Below are positions 51,939 through 62,040 of a stretch of DNA of 64,000 nucleotides, one piece after another (positions within the stretch are counted from its first letter, which is position 1; every line of letters starts with the position of its first letter). A program made the translations under genes and the position numbers. The notes below the pieces were generated by a model. The model was given only the letters and a program-made list of their open reading frames with translations. It made no database searches and was not told where the DNA came from. Location of the stretch: assembly GCA_013153405.1 (NCBI GenBank), contig JAADEM010000071.1, forward strand, positions 1-64,000, given 5' to 3'. Origin of the DNA: Chlorobiota bacterium. GTDB lineage: Bacteria > Bacteroidota > Bacteroidia > Bacteroidales > Marinilabiliaceae.

Positions 51939-52913
51939 TTAATCAAGCTTAAGCATCCCGGGATTTTCCCTGAACCACTCTACAAATCGACTTAATCCCT
52001 CTTCCAGTGGAGTCCGGGGATTATATCCGAACATCAACTTTGCTTTTTTTATATCGGCATAAGTAACATTTACATCTCCAGGTTGCATCGGCTTACGTTC
52101 TATTACCGGAGTTTTTCCGGTTGCCTTACCAATAGCATTAATTAGGTCAATTAGCTTGACAGGATGATTATGACCCAAGTTAACAACATCAAAAACATTG
52201 TCATTTTCAATGATATACTCGAGAGCTCCTGTTATTCCAGAAACCGTATCTTTCACATAAGTATAGTCACGTGATGTAGAGCCGTCACCGAACATAGGTA
52301 TGGGTTCTCCCCTGAACATCATTTTTATAAATTTATGAATGGCCAGGTCGGGACGCTGGCGAGGACCAAAGACTGTAAAAAACCTAAGGTTAAGAATATC
52401 CATACCATAAAGATGATGATATGTATGATTCTGAAGCTCACACGCTTTTTTGGTAAAAGCATATGGCGAAATAGGATTATTAACATCCAATTCTTCACTC
52501 CAGGGTGTATCGGGATTATTACCATAAACAGAAGATGAGCTGGCAAACAACATTTTTTTTATGCCGTTTTCTTTCATCACATCCAGAATATTCTGAGTTA
52601 CTATGATATTATTATCAATATACGCCCCCGGATCTTCTATCGAAGGTCTCACCCCAGCCTTACCCGCCAGGTGAATTACAACCCCAACATCTGTAAATGC
52701 AGGCACAAGCAAATCTTTTTTCTTCAGATCAACCTCAAAAAATGTATAATTATCTTTACCAAGGTTTACATTGTGGTTATGTATCTTGTATTCTTTCCTG
52801 TAAAACGGATCAAAATTATCAATACCTACTACATCATACCCCTGACTAATAAGATGCTCACAAAGGTGAGAACCTATAAAACCGGCACTTCCGGTAACCA
52901 GAATCTTCTTCAT
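51939..52913 (-). CDS. NAD-dependent nucleotide-sugar epimerase, UDP-glucuronate 4-epimerase type
   Basis: This 324-residue extended short-chain dehydrogenase has the Rossmann motif VTGSAGFIGSHLCEHL at the N-terminus, the serine region FASSSSVYGNN, and the catalytic YxxxK motif in SPYAFTKKACE. The wording around HLAGKAGVRPSIEDPGAYI and FFTVFGPRQRPDLAIHKF is characteristic of UDP-glucuronate 4-epimerases and their relatives, which supply UDP-galacturonate for capsule or lipopolysaccharide. Substrate assignment remains a family-level inference. It is a lone gene with no glycosyltransferase cluster around it. Confidence 0.85.
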   Translation of the reverse strand: MKKILVTGSAGFIGSHLCEHLISQGYDVVGIDNFDPFYRKEYKIHNHNVNLGKDNYTFFEVDLKKKDLLVPAFTDVGVVIHLAGKAGVRPSIEDPGAYIDNNIIVTQNILDVMKENGIKKMLFASSSSVYGNNPDTPWSEELDVNNPISPYAFTKKACELQNHTYHHLYGMDILNLRFFTVFGPRQRPDLAIHKFIKMMFRGEPIPMFGDGSTSRDYTYVKDTVSGITGALEYIIENDNVFDVVNLGHNHPVKLIDLINAIGKATGKTPVIERKPMQPGDVNVTYADIKKAKLMFGYNPRTPLEEGLSRFVEWFRENPGMLKLD

Positions 52914-53098
52914 TTTATCAGCTTTTAAGTTTTAAAAATAACAAAACATCGATTCTTTTTTATCCAAAAGCGTAATAATATGACTAACATTAAAAAATAA
53001 CTGATAAATTCATAAAACACTCAGAGCACTAATAAAGCATACTTAACACTATTTCTCCGAAACACCTTAATCAGAACAAAAAATCTAAATGAATTGAG

Positions 53099-53106
53099 TA
53101 TCTTTG
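53099..53106 (+). promoter_or_regulatory. -7 box for lepA
   Basis: TATCTTTG (followed by CA) is an exact TAnnTTTG match 62 bp before the lepA ATG. No TTTG is found 19 bp upstream. Confidence 0.55.
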
Positions 53107-53168
53107 CACTCTGAAATAATTATCTGCAAAAACTGCAGATTTGTGGAGACGAAAGAAGAAACTGATAT

Positions 53169-54956
53169 ATGGATAACATTAGGAATTTTTGCATAATTGC
53201 ACATATCGACCACGGGAAAAGTACTCTGGCCGACCGCCTTCTGGAATACACCAAAACCGTATCAGAGAAAGATCTGCAGGAGCAGGTCCTCGATGATATG
53301 GATTTGGAGCGAGAAAGAGGAATTACGATTAAGAGCCATGCTATTCAAATGGACTATCAGCTTGATGACCGGAACTATGTTCTCAACCTGATAGATACTC
53401 CGGGACACGTTGACTTCTCTTATGAAGTATCACGGTCAATTGCAGCTTGTGAAGGAGCACTATTAATCGTTGATGCTACCCAGGGCATACAGGCACAAAC
53501 CATTTCCAACCTGTACCAGGCTATTGAACATGATCTTGAAATAATACCGGTTCTTAACAAAATGGATCTCCCCAATGCTATGCCCGAAGAGGTCGAGGAT
53601 CAGATTGTGGAACTTATAGGCTGTGACCGTAGCGAGATTCTGAGAGCAAGTGGAAAAACCGGAGAAGGTGTTGACAAGATTCTTGAAGAAATAGTACACA
53701 AAATCCCCCCCCCAAAAGGAGACCCGAAAGCACCTTTACAATGCCTCATATTTGATTCTGTCTTTAATCCCTTCCGTGGAATAATTGCATATTTCAAGAT
53801 TGTAAACGGAGAGATATCAAAAGGTGACCTTGTTAAGTTTGTCGCTACAGGAAAAGAGTACATTGCTGATGAGGTTGGGGTACTTCGACTGGGACTTGAA
53901 CCGAGAAAAAAGCTCAGCACAGGTGATGTCGGATACATTATTTCAGGTATTAAATCTAGTAAGGAAGTAAAAGTCGGCGACACAATAACCCATGTTAAAA
54001 GACCCTGCGAAAAAGCAATAGAAGGCTTCGAAGAGGTTAAACCTATGGTTTTTGCAGGGGTTTACCCTATCGACTCTGAAGATTACGAAGACCTACGTGC
54101 ATCTATGGAGAAACTGCAGTTGAATGACGCTTCACTCACTTACGAACCGGAATCATCAGCTGCTTTAGGATTCGGATTCCGTTGCGGATTCCTTGGTCTT
54201 CTCCATATGGAAATAATACAGGAACGCCTCGACAGAGAATTTAATATGAACGTAATCACTACTGTACCTAACGTCCCATATTATGCTCATACAAAAAAAG
54301 GAGAAGTTATTGAAGTTCACACTCCGTCAGCCCTGCCTGAACCCACAGTTCTTGAGCACGTAGACGAACCCTACATCAGAGCACAGATAATTACAAAATC
54401 GGAATACATAGGACCCATTATGACTCTTTGTCTTGGAAAAAGAGGGGAGCTTATAAAACAACACTATCTTAGCTCCGATCGGGTGGAACTTGAATTCGAT
54501 ATGCCTCTTGCGGAAATAGTTTTCGATTTTTACGACAAGTTGAAAAGTATATCGAAGGGATATGCATCATTCGATTACCATCCCATCGATTACCGCCCCG
54601 CAAAACTAGTAAAACTTGATATTTTATTAAACGGAGAATCAGTTGATGCCCTGTCGTCATTAATCCATTTCGATAACGCCTACACATTAGGACGTAAGAT
54701 GTGTGAAAAACTCAAGGAACTAATTCCACGTCAGCAATTCGACATTGCCATACAGGCGGCAATAGGTGCGAAGATTATAGCAAGAGAAACTGTAAAAGCC
54801 GTTCGTAAAGATGTTACTGCAAAATGTTATGGTGGTGACATCAGCCGTAAACGCAAGCTGCTTGAGAAACAGAAGAAAGGTAAGAAACGAATGAAGCAGA
54901 TTGGGAACGTGGAAGTACCACAAAAGGCATTCCTTGCTGTTCTTAAGCTTGATTAA
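53169..54956 (+). CDS. lepA: Elongation factor 4 (LepA)
   Basis: This 595-residue ribosomal GTPase has the normal LepA length. The G domain shows [10 protein letters not shown] (11-20), [13 protein letters not shown] and NKMDLP. The LepA-specific C-terminus ([20 protein letters not shown] then [13 protein letters not shown]) identifies it and excludes EF-G. It binds ribosomes and is linked to translation initiation and elongation under stress. It stands alone with a clear promoter box. The next gene is convergent, across a hairpin. Confidence 0.96.
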   Translation: MDNIRNFCIIAHIDHGKSTLADRLLEYTKTVSEKDLQEQVLDDMDLERERGITIKSHAIQMDYQLDDRNYVLNLIDTPGHVDFSYEVSRSIAACEGALLIVDATQGIQAQTISNLYQAIEHDLEIIPVLNKMDLPNAMPEEVEDQIVELIGCDRSEILRASGKTGEGVDKILEEIVHKIPPPKGDPKAPLQCLIFDSVFNPFRGIIAYFKIVNGEISKGDLVKFVATGKEYIADEVGVLRLGLEPRKKLSTGDVGYIISGIKSSKEVKVGDTITHVKRPCEKAIEGFEEVKPMVFAGVYPIDSEDYEDLRASMEKLQLNDASLTYEPESSAALGFGFRCGFLGLLHMEIIQERLDREFNMNVITTVPNVPYYAHTKKGEVIEVHTPSALPEPTVLEHVDEPYIRAQIITKSEYIGPIMTLCLGKRGELIKQHYLSSDRVELEFDMPLAEIVFDFYDKLKSISKGYASFDYHPIDYRPAKLVKLDILLNGESVDALSSLIHFDNAYTLGRKMCEKLKELIPRQQFDIAIQAAIGAKIIARETVKAVRKDVTAKCYGGDISRKRKLLEKQKKGKKRMKQIGNVEVPQKAFLAVLKLD

Positions 54957-54997
54957 AATAAAAAGTCACCGGGTAACTCGAGAGTCATCCGGTGACT
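54956..54997 (-). terminator. Terminator of the rprX-rprY operon
   Basis: The perfect 9-bp stem AGTCACCGG / CCGGTGACT encloses 16 nt. Read on the minus strand it runs into GACTTTTTATTTTA, a good T tract 12-50 nt after the rprY stop. On the plus strand it sits just after the lepA stop but lacks T's. Confidence 0.75.
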
Positions 54998-55009
54998 ATG
55001 CAAAATATC

Positions 55010-55699
55010 TTACATCACAAGCTTGTAACCTTTACCGTGTACATTAATAATAGCTACCGACTCTTCATCTTTAAGGTGCTTACGCAGTTTTGTAATATAA
55101 ACATCCATACTACGTGCATTAAAGTAGTTATCGTCCACCCATATGGTTTTAAGAGCAAAGTTACGCTCAAGAACTTTATTGGCATTAATACAAAGCAACT
55201 TTAATAATTCAGATTCTTTTGTTGTCAGTTTAACCACATCTCCGGTTTCTTCATTTATCAGTTGTTGCTTTTGAGTATCGAACTTATACTTACCAAGCTG
55301 GTAAACCTCCTGTGCAACATTAGAACCTACAGTACGGCGCAGAATAGCTTCGATACGGAAAAGCAACTCTTCCATACTGAAAGGTTTGGTGATGTAATCA
55401 TCCGCTCCGATTTTGAATCCCTGCACCACATCCTCTTTCATTGACTTTGCAGTAAGAAAAATGATAGGAATATCAGGATTCACCATACGAACTTCCTTGG
55501 CAAGGGTAAAACCATCCTTTTTAGGCATCATCACATCAAAGATGCACAAATCATATTTTTTATTCATAAAGGCATTGTATCCTTCTTCACCATTCGGCAG
55601 CAAATCGGTTTCATAACCTTTTGCCTCCAAATATTCACGCAATAACATACCCAGGTTTTCGTCGTCCTCGGTTAAGAGGATCTTGTACTCTTTTTCCAT
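55010..55699 (-). CDS. rprY: RprY, OmpR-family response regulator
   Basis: The protein has 229 residues. The receiver shows D12-D13 in LLTEDDEN, phosphoacceptor D55 in FDVMMPKKDG and a lysine in DDYITKPFS. The C-terminal winged-helix domain (about 135-229) includes TTKESELLKLLC and NYFNARSMDVYITKLRKHL. Its close wording to Bacteroides RprY supports the symbol. RprY is a DNA-binding regulator reported to be tied to redox and stress responses in Bacteroidetes. It follows rprX by 2 bp and ends at a good terminator. Confidence 0.88.
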   Translation of the reverse strand: MEKEYKILLTEDDENLGMLLREYLEAKGYETDLLPNGEEGYNAFMNKKYDLCIFDVMMPKKDGFTLAKEVRMVNPDIPIIFLTAKSMKEDVVQGFKIGADDYITKPFSMEELLFRIEAILRRTVGSNVAQEVYQLGKYKFDTQKQQLINEETGDVVKLTTKESELLKLLCINANKVLERNFALKTIWVDDNYFNARSMDVYITKLRKHLKDEESVAIINVHGKGYKLVM

Positions 55700-55701
55700 T
55701 T

Positions 55702-57267
55702 TTAATTGTTTTTTAGGGGTAAGTATATTTCAAATTTTGTTCCTACTTCAAGTTCACTCTCCACAGATATCTGTCCGTGATGATCGTCCACTATTTTTTT
55801 CACATATGCAAGTCCCAGGCCAAAACCTTTCACATCGTGAACATTTCCTGTCGGAACACGATAAAACTTCTCAAAAATCCTTCTCAGGTTCTCTTTTGAG
55901 ATACCCATTCCATTGTCTTTAACAGATATCACTATGCCTTTGTTCTTATTCCAGGTTTTAACGTACAAAACCGGGGTTCCCTTACGGTATTTCACCGCAT
56001 TATCAAGCAAGTTAAAAATAACATTTGTAAAATGCACCTCATCGGCCAGAACAATGCTGTTTTTTGCTTCTAAACGTTCAATTATTTTCCCGTTCAGATT
56101 TTCTACTTTCAATCTGAAATTTGTGGCAACCTGATGAATTACATCATTTACATCAACCTCTTTAAATTTAAGACCGGCCTTTCCTTTTTCAAAGATAGCC
56201 ATTTGCAGGACTTTTTCAACCTGAAAACTCAATCGTTTACTTTCGTCCTGTATTACACTCGAAATTTGTTGCAGTGTTTTCGGAGTTTTTGCAACACTTC
56301 CGTCTTTAAGCATTTGTGAGGCAAGTGAGATTGTTGAGATGGGAGTCTTGAACTCATGTGTCATGTTATTAATAAAATCGTTTTTCATCTCATCAAATCT
56401 TTTTTGCCTGATAATTACAATTATCGTAAAAATAGATGCTAAAATCACTATTAAGGTAAATATTGCTGACGGAACTACCAACTCCATCGACTTTAAAAGA
56501 TAATTCGGATGCTTTGGAAAATACAAATGAATATAGTTAGCCTTTGCCAGCTGGTCATTCGGGAAAAGGCGTTTTTTATAGATATGAGATTTTTTATCGG
56601 GATTATAGCCTGATGATTGAATTACCACATCTCCCTTTGAGTTAATTATCCCAAATTCAAACGGCAGACGAATCCCGGCATCATCAAAAGCATGAAACAA
56701 TAAGCCTTCAATATTCATGTTTTCCAAACGCTTTTCAATAGGCTTCTCCTCAAAAAGTGCCTTAAGCGCCTGGTTTTTACTCTCCATTTCAGCTCTTCGC
56801 TCATTCAAAATATTTATCATTGCACTGGTAAGCGCCTCCTCATGACCATACGGATTAAACGAGGTGTAACCGTTATAATTCATCACCAACGAATCTTTTT
56901 TGTACGTTGACAGATTAAAGTGCCCTGAATAATCCAGGCTGAACGACAGCTTATAATCCTTTATGTTTGAATTTAAATCTTCGTTAGTATGGTTTTTATA
57001 ATATTTATTATCATGCCTGAGTGTAGGCGGAAGCTTTTTAAAAATATTATAATAATTTCGGGTACGTGACTTAATCCTTGACGCCTCATTCTTTTCAAGA
57101 CGCAGAATAACCTGCTGCATGCTTTGTCTCACATGCTGATCGAATTGTTCTTCCTTTAATTTTGTAGCACTAAGTATCCATAATGTCTGGTAATAAATCG
57201 AACCAAACAATGCAAATCCGAGAACAATCGTAAGTATAAGAATAAACTTCCTGCTCATAAATAACAA
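55702..57267 (-). CDS. rprX: RprX, membrane histidine kinase
   Basis: The 521-residue kinase has two membrane helices, at about 8-28 and 265-289, bracketing a periplasmic sensor domain of about 235 residues. H304 in MTHEFKTPIS is the phosphorylated histidine. The catalytic domain shows an N box (FNLLDNAVKY), a G1 box (VKDNGMGI), an F box (IFEKFYRV) and a G2 box (KGFGLGLAYVKK). It precedes rprY by 2 bp and the two form the cognate RprXY pair. The signal is unknown, and the sensor domain shows no named fold by reading. It is the first gene of the operon. Confidence 0.88.
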   Translation of the reverse strand: MLFMSRKFILILTIVLGFALFGSIYYQTLWILSATKLKEEQFDQHVRQSMQQVILRLEKNEASRIKSRTRNYYNIFKKLPPTLRHDNKYYKNHTNEDLNSNIKDYKLSFSLDYSGHFNLSTYKKDSLVMNYNGYTSFNPYGHEEALTSAMINILNERRAEMESKNQALKALFEEKPIEKRLENMNIEGLLFHAFDDAGIRLPFEFGIINSKGDVVIQSSGYNPDKKSHIYKKRLFPNDQLAKANYIHLYFPKHPNYLLKSMELVVPSAIFTLIVILASIFTIIVIIRQKRFDEMKNDFINNMTHEFKTPISTISLASQMLKDGSVAKTPKTLQQISSVIQDESKRLSFQVEKVLQMAIFEKGKAGLKFKEVDVNDVIHQVATNFRLKVENLNGKIIERLEAKNSIVLADEVHFTNVIFNLLDNAVKYRKGTPVLYVKTWNKNKGIVISVKDNGMGISKENLRRIFEKFYRVPTGNVHDVKGFGLGLAYVKKIVDDHHGQISVESELEVGTKFEIYLPLKNN

Positions 57268-57362
57268 AAATAGCAGGCAGAATTAAACATCAGCTATGCT
57301 TTAACAATAATTAACAGCATTTTTACAATCATTATAACAGTATGAGTTAAAGCCGGTAATAT

Positions 57363-58103
57363 TCAGTGATTATTACTACTTTTAACCTGCACCAGCGCAG
57401 TACGTGCCGCATTCTGCTGTGCTTCTTTTTTTGAGTACCCTCTTCCCTCACCTATTGTTTCGTCATCGATAAAGGCATTTGAAATAAAAACCGGGGATAT
57501 CCCTCCTGTGGAATGGTGTTCTTCGGTGATAAAACGAATACTTTTTTTATGTTTCTGAGCCCACTCTATCAACAATGACTTATAATTAGTGTCTTTTTTT
57601 ACCAGTTTTTCAATATCGACATATTTATCGAGCATGCGTTTTATGATAAACTTACGACATGCATCAAAACCTCTGTCTACATAAATTGCTCCTATCAAAG
57701 CTTCCAGCGCATCGCCAAGAACATGTGTCTGAGATGGATCTGTCTGAAGTCTGGTTTTTAAAATCTCTGCAAGCCCCATCGAATAGGCTATCTCATTAAG
57801 AAGACTGCGGCTTACAATCCGTGAACGGACTTTTGTCAGAAAGCCCTCAGAACCAAAAGGATAACGCACGTACAATTCATGCGCGACAATAGCCCCAAGC
57901 ATAGCATCGCCAAGATACTCCAAACGTTCATTGCTCTGCAGTATCCCGTTATCATCCCTTTTCATCACCGACTTATGTGTAAGGGCAAGTTCATACAGGG
58001 ATATATCACGAGGGTACATTCCTGTGAGCATCCGTATAGAAAAATAAAGCTTCTTTCCCTTAGGGGAAAAAAGCTTTATCAATTTCATCAATGGACCGAA
58101 CAC
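57363..58103 (-). CDS. rnc: Ribonuclease III
   Basis: The 246-residue protein starts with GTG at 58103; an ATG five codons later (58088) would serve equally well and cannot be excluded. The RNase III domain has NERLEYLGDAMLGAIVAHELY and the second acidic site HVLGDALEALIGAIYVDRGF. The double-stranded-RNA-binding domain occupies about the last 70 residues (KSLLIEWAQKH then GISPVFISNAFIDDETIGEG and SKKEAQQNAARTALVQ). It processes rRNA precursors and structured RNAs. The gap to fabF is only 4 bp, so fabF-rnc are translationally close in the acpP-fabF-rnc operon. Confidence 0.92.
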   Translation of the reverse strand: MFGPLMKLIKLFSPKGKKLYFSIRMLTGMYPRDISLYELALTHKSVMKRDDNGILQSNERLEYLGDAMLGAIVAHELYVRYPFGSEGFLTKVRSRIVSRSLLNEIAYSMGLAEILKTRLQTDPSQTHVLGDALEALIGAIYVDRGFDACRKFIIKRMLDKYVDIEKLVKKDTNYKSLLIEWAQKHKKSIRFITEEHHSTGGISPVFISNAFIDDETIGEGRGYSKKEAQQNAARTALVQVKSSNNH

Positions 58104-58107
58104 AATA

Positions 58108-59358
58108 CTACTCTAATGCTTTAAACACGACAGAAGCATTATGTCCGCCAAAACCAAAAGTATTTGAAATTGCAACATTAACTTCTCGCTCCTGTGCTTT
58201 ATTGAAGGTAAAGTTAAGTTTGTTGTCAACTTCTGGATCATCTTCAAAATGATTTATGGTTGGAGGTACGATATTGTTATTTATCGCAAGAATGGAGACA
58301 ATAGCCTCGATAGCTCCGGCGGCTCCAAGTAAATGTCCTGTCATCGACTTCGTAGAGCTGATATTTAACTTAAAGGCATGCTCTCCGAAAACCTCTTTGA
58401 TAGCAAGCGCTTCAGCAATATCCCCCCTGGGAGTAGCCGTTCCGTGAACATTAATGTAATCAACCGCCTCTAAAGGAGTGTTATTGTCACTCAAAGCATG
58501 TTGCATTACCTTTACAGCTCCTAATCCTTCGGGATGCGGAGCCGTCAGGTGATATGCGTCAGCCGTCATTCCGGCGCCAATCAATTCACAATAAATCTTG
58601 GCTCCTCGTTTAACGGCATGCTCATATTCCTCCAGAATAAGAGAAGCACCACCTTCTCCCATTACAAATCCGTCACGACCTTTATCAAAAGGTCTGGATG
58701 CAGTCTTGGGGTCGTCATTACGTGTTGACAGGGCTTGCATAGAATTAAATCCACCGACTCCGGCTTCATTAATTGCAGCCTCGGAACCACCCGTAACAAA
58801 GACATCAGCTTTGCCTAAACGTATCAGGTTATAGGCATCTCCGATGGCATGCGTAGAAGAAGCACAGGCAGAAACGGTACCATAGTTTGGTCCTCTCAAT
58901 CCATATTTCATCGAGATTTGCCCGGGGGCAATATCTGCGATCATTTTAGGAATAAAGAAAGGACTAAATCGCGGAATACCCGTTCCTTTGGCATAATTTC
59001 CGGCTTCTTCAAGAAAAGTTATAATCCCTCCTATTCCGGCACCCCAGATAACACCAACCCTGTCGTGGTCAATCTTATCCATATCAAGATTCGAATCCTC
59101 AATGGCCTGCTCTGCAGCGATCATAGCATACTGAGCAAAAGGATCAAGTTTGCGAACCTCTTTGCGGTCGAAATAGTCAGTAGGATTATAATCTTTTATC
59201 TCGCAAGCAAACTTTGTTTTAAAATGAGTGGTGTCAAAACGAGTAATGGGTGCAGCCCCACTCATTCCGTTGATCAAATTTTCCCAAAATTCATCTACGG
59301 TCTTACCTAACGGGGTAATAGCACCCAACCCCGTAACAACTACTCTTTTTAACTGCAT
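58108..59358 (-). CDS. fabF: 3-oxoacyl-ACP synthase II
   Basis: The 416-residue condensing enzyme extends fatty-acid chains by two carbons using malonyl-ACP. The catalytic triad is Cys-His-His: C165 in SACASSTHA, H305 in NVHGTATPRGD and H342 in MTGHLLGAAGA, with K337 in STKSMT. This distinguishes it from FabH, which has Cys-His-Asn. It follows acpP by 25 bp and precedes rnc by 4 bp, the conserved Bacteroidota order acpP-fabF-rnc. All residues are present. Confidence 0.95.
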   Translation of the reverse strand: MQLKRVVVTGLGAITPLGKTVDEFWENLINGMSGAAPITRFDTTHFKTKFACEIKDYNPTDYFDRKEVRKLDPFAQYAMIAAEQAIEDSNLDMDKIDHDRVGVIWGAGIGGIITFLEEAGNYAKGTGIPRFSPFFIPKMIADIAPGQISMKYGLRGPNYGTVSACASSTHAIGDAYNLIRLGKADVFVTGGSEAAINEAGVGGFNSMQALSTRNDDPKTASRPFDKGRDGFVMGEGGASLILEEYEHAVKRGAKIYCELIGAGMTADAYHLTAPHPEGLGAVKVMQHALSDNNTPLEAVDYINVHGTATPRGDIAEALAIKEVFGEHAFKLNISSTKSMTGHLLGAAGAIEAIVSILAINNNIVPPTINHFEDDPEVDNKLNFTFNKAQEREVNVAISNTFGFGGHNASVVFKALE

Positions 59359-59383
59359 AACTTTGTTTGATTAGCCTGACTTC

Positions 59384-59620
59384 TTACTTGGCGTTCTCTT
59401 CGATGTACTTAATAGCGTCACCTACTGTGCCAATGTTTTCAGCTTGATCATCAGGAATAGCAATATTAAATTCCTTCTCAAATTCCATGATCAATTCCAC
59501 AGTGTCAAGAGAATCTGCTCCAAGATCATTGGTGAAGCTTGCTTCAGGTGTAACTTCTGTTTCGTCTACTCCCAACTTGTCTACAATAATTGCTTTTACT
59601 CTAGATGCAATGTCCGACAT
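59384..59620 (-). CDS. acpP: Acyl carrier protein
   Basis: This 78-residue acidic protein carries the phosphopantetheine attachment site S37 in [13 protein letters not shown], after modification by a holo-ACP synthase encoded elsewhere. It shuttles growing acyl chains to fabF's product. It is the first gene of the acpP-fabF-rnc unit. The divergent purN begins 171 bp away. The minus strand carries a fair promoter at 59670-59701. Confidence 0.96.
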   Translation of the reverse strand: MSDIASRVKAIIVDKLGVDETEVTPEASFTNDLGADSLDTVELIMEFEKEFNIAIPDDQAENIGTVGDAIKYIEENAK

Positions 59621-59669
59621 AGCTTAAAAATTTAAATTAATACTAGATTAAATAGTTTGAATTTCTTTG

Positions 59670-59701
59670 CAAAGAAAGAAATTTGCGAATAATAATTCAA
59701 A
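59670..59701 (-). promoter_or_regulatory. Promoter of acpP-fabF-rnc
   Basis: On the minus strand TTTG (59698-59701) and TTTCTTTG (59670-59677) are 20 bp apart, close to the TTTG-19-TAnnTTTG pattern with one mismatch in the -7 box. The ATG is about 50 bp downstream. Confidence 0.5.
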
Positions 59702-59791
59702 TATCACATAAAGAAATATAAAAAAATAATCGTTTTTACTACTTTTAAACACTTTTATTTTACAATTGTTCAAACACATAAGTTTTTAATA

Positions 59792-60370
59792 ATGAGTAAC
59801 GTTATACTATTTGCATCAGGCTCAGGAACCAATGTTGAAAATATTGTTAATTTTTTTAATAACGATACAGATGTCACCATAAAATGCATTCTGACCAATA
59901 ATCCGGACGCATTTGTTATTGAACGTGCCAAACGACTAAACATTCCTTTTAAGGTCTTTAACAGAGAAGATCTTTACAAAAACGGCACTGTTCTTAAAAT
60001 CCTGAAAGACAACCAACCTGATCTCATTGTTCTGTCAGGATTTTTATGGCTTATGCCTTCCGAAATTATTAAAGAATTCCCTGACAAAATAATTAATATT
60101 CACCCTGCCCTGTTGCCCAAATACGGTGGGAAAGGAATGTACGGAAGCAAAGTACACAAAGCTATTGTAAACAACAGGGAAAATGAAACCGGCATAACCA
60201 TACATTATGTAAACGAAAAATACGACGAAGGCAATATTATATTCCAGGCCAGATGCGAAGTTCTGCCTTCCGACACTCCCGATGATGTTGCTGAAAAGGT
60301 ACATAAACTGGAATACAGGTATTTTCCTGAAATAATAAAACAGCTATTGCAAAAACAGAACAATAAGTAA
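59792..60370 (+). CDS. purN: Phosphoribosylglycinamide formyltransferase
   Basis: This 192-residue PurN transfers a formyl group from 10-formyl-tetrahydrofolate to glycinamide ribonucleotide in purine synthesis. The phosphate-binding loop FASGSGTNVENI is at 7-18. The catalytic residues are N102 and H104 in INIHPALLPKYGGKG and D145 in EKYDEGNI, all in place. It is divergent from acpP, a pairing widespread in Bacteroidota. It ends 2 bp before the convergent DcaP-like gene stop. Confidence 0.95.
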   Translation: MSNVILFASGSGTNVENIVNFFNNDTDVTIKCILTNNPDAFVIERAKRLNIPFKVFNREDLYKNGTVLKILKDNQPDLIVLSGFLWLMPSEIIKEFPDKIINIHPALLPKYGGKGMYGSKVHKAIVNNRENETGITIHYVNEKYDEGNIIFQARCEVLPSDTPDDVAEKVHKLEYRYFPEIIKQLLQKQNNK

Positions 60371-60372
60371 AA

Positions 60373-61791
60373 TCAGAAACTGTAATAAAACACAAAAGAC
60401 AAGCGGTTAGCACTTCCTTTTTCATTGTTTTTATCTACTCTTGAACCGTAAGAGTATTCAGCACCGAACCTGAAACCCTCAGTTACATCATAAAAGGTAT
60501 TTACTGAGAAATATGCACTAAAGCTAAACGAATCATCTTCCTGATATCTTTTGTTCTTTATTGACGTAAACCCAGGTGTGAGAAAAGAGTACAGATTCTT
60601 ATTCCAGCCCCATGCCAATGAAACAAAACCACCAAATACGGGCAAAGGCTCATACTTGCCGGTAGCCGGATTGAAAACCACATCGCTGCCAGTGCCTTTT
60701 AAAGAACTTATATAGCGTGCAATCCCGACACCTCCCACCAGTTGAAACAGCAACCTCCGTCTGTCTCTGAAATCATAACGCCCGCTCAACAAACCTCCGT
60801 ACCCTGCAGACTCTGTTGCCTGCTCAGAAGAATTACTTACCCCAAGACTTCGAAGAATTACGGCCCCCTGAATATGTCCTTTGCTCATCATAAACTTAAT
60901 TCTTGCCGCCACATCAGGAAACCCCTGAATGATGGCAACAATACTGTCGGAAGGAATAAACTCTACCTGTGGAGTTTCAAGTGACACCATATACCTTATT
61001 TTCTCATTTATCAGATTACTATACCTTATCTGTACGGAACGTCGGTTCAATGAACTGTTCGGGCCTTCCAAATCGACGGTCCACGGAATTGAAAACGGAT
61101 CTCCGAATACAGACCAGGTTTGCCCTGCAAGTATATTGATAAACTGCCCGTACGCATGCCTTATACGCAAATTCCTGTACTGACCTCTGAAGTCTGCCTC
61201 TATTTTAAAATTAACAGGCCCATACGAAGTTTTATTGTTTCCACGAATCCCTATTCTGGTCTGAAATGCACCCATATAAAATCTCCGCACATTGGAATTT
61301 TCTTCACCTACCGGAATATAATATGTATTGAATGCATCCGTTGATTGCAGTCCATTATAGTCTAAGGCACCATTAACCCTTATTGAACCGTAAAACACCA
61401 AAGAAGCCTGTTTGTTGCTTGTTTCCAGCTTAAACTCATTTGCCTGTAAAACATCCTGCGGGTGAATATCGATAATACGTGTTGAGTCACGGTTAAGAAG
61501 AGAAGAATCGATTCTTATTAAACCGGTTTCAAGTTTGAAAGTATCAGGATCAATAAGTCTCATTTCAGGATTAAAAAGAATCTCGGCTATGGTAACAGAA
61601 TCGGTCGCTGTAGTATCCACCGGCATAAAAAGCCGGTTCGGAACAAGATTATCCACATTATATTCAGAATTTACAAAACCAAGACTGATATCGCCTTTTG
61701 TATTCATTTTTCTGGTTTGTGAATATCCTTGAACTACGCCATAAACAAGCCCTGCCACACATAAAAGAACAACTTTAATTATTAGTTTCAC
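60373..61791 (-). CDS. DcaP-like outer-membrane porin
   Basis: The start codon is GTG at 61791; it gives a good signal peptide (IIKVVLLCVAGLVYGVVQG, then YSQ). The 472-residue mature chain is rich in alternating beta strands and aromatic girdle residues. It has family-like wording (AGQTWSVFGDPFSIPWTVDLEGPNS, shortened here as separate pieces GQTWSVFGDPF and NSSLNRRSVQIRYS) and ends with an aromatic strand (RLSFVFYYSF). DcaP-type porins are trimeric and take up small acids or peptides. The N-terminal part, about 30-110, is variable and probably a periplasmic segment. Its substrate is unknown. It is convergent with purN with no terminator between them. Confidence 0.78.
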   Translation of the reverse strand: MKLIIKVVLLCVAGLVYGVVQGYSQTRKMNTKGDISLGFVNSEYNVDNLVPNRLFMPVDTTATDSVTIAEILFNPEMRLIDPDTFKLETGLIRIDSSLLNRDSTRIIDIHPQDVLQANEFKLETSNKQASLVFYGSIRVNGALDYNGLQSTDAFNTYYIPVGEENSNVRRFYMGAFQTRIGIRGNNKTSYGPVNFKIEADFRGQYRNLRIRHAYGQFINILAGQTWSVFGDPFSIPWTVDLEGPNSSLNRRSVQIRYSNLINEKIRYMVSLETPQVEFIPSDSIVAIIQGFPDVAARIKFMMSKGHIQGAVILRSLGVSNSSEQATESAGYGGLLSGRYDFRDRRRLLFQLVGGVGIARYISSLKGTGSDVVFNPATGKYEPLPVFGGFVSLAWGWNKNLYSFLTPGFTSIKNKRYQEDDSFSFSAYFSVNTFYDVTEGFRFGAEYSYGSRVDKNNEKGSANRLSFVFYYSF

Positions 61792-62040
61792 TTAAATTAT
61801 CATTTTCAATAAGACAAAATACGTAGCCAAAATTTACAAAAACCTGTCATTTTGTATAACTACCGGCTTCATTCCCCATGTACTTGCTATGTTCTTGCAA
61901 TTACTTTTCAACTTACAAAGTTAAATCAGAATATATTAAATAATGACTCTTTAACATAAACATCCTTTAAGATATTTATTTTTTGTAATTTTATCACACC
62001 TTAAATAAGGTTATTGAAAAAACCCGGCAAACCAACAACT

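Noticed and set aside
58849-59310. 153-codon plus-strand frame over fabF
   Set aside because: It is the complement of a fully conserved fabF reading frame.
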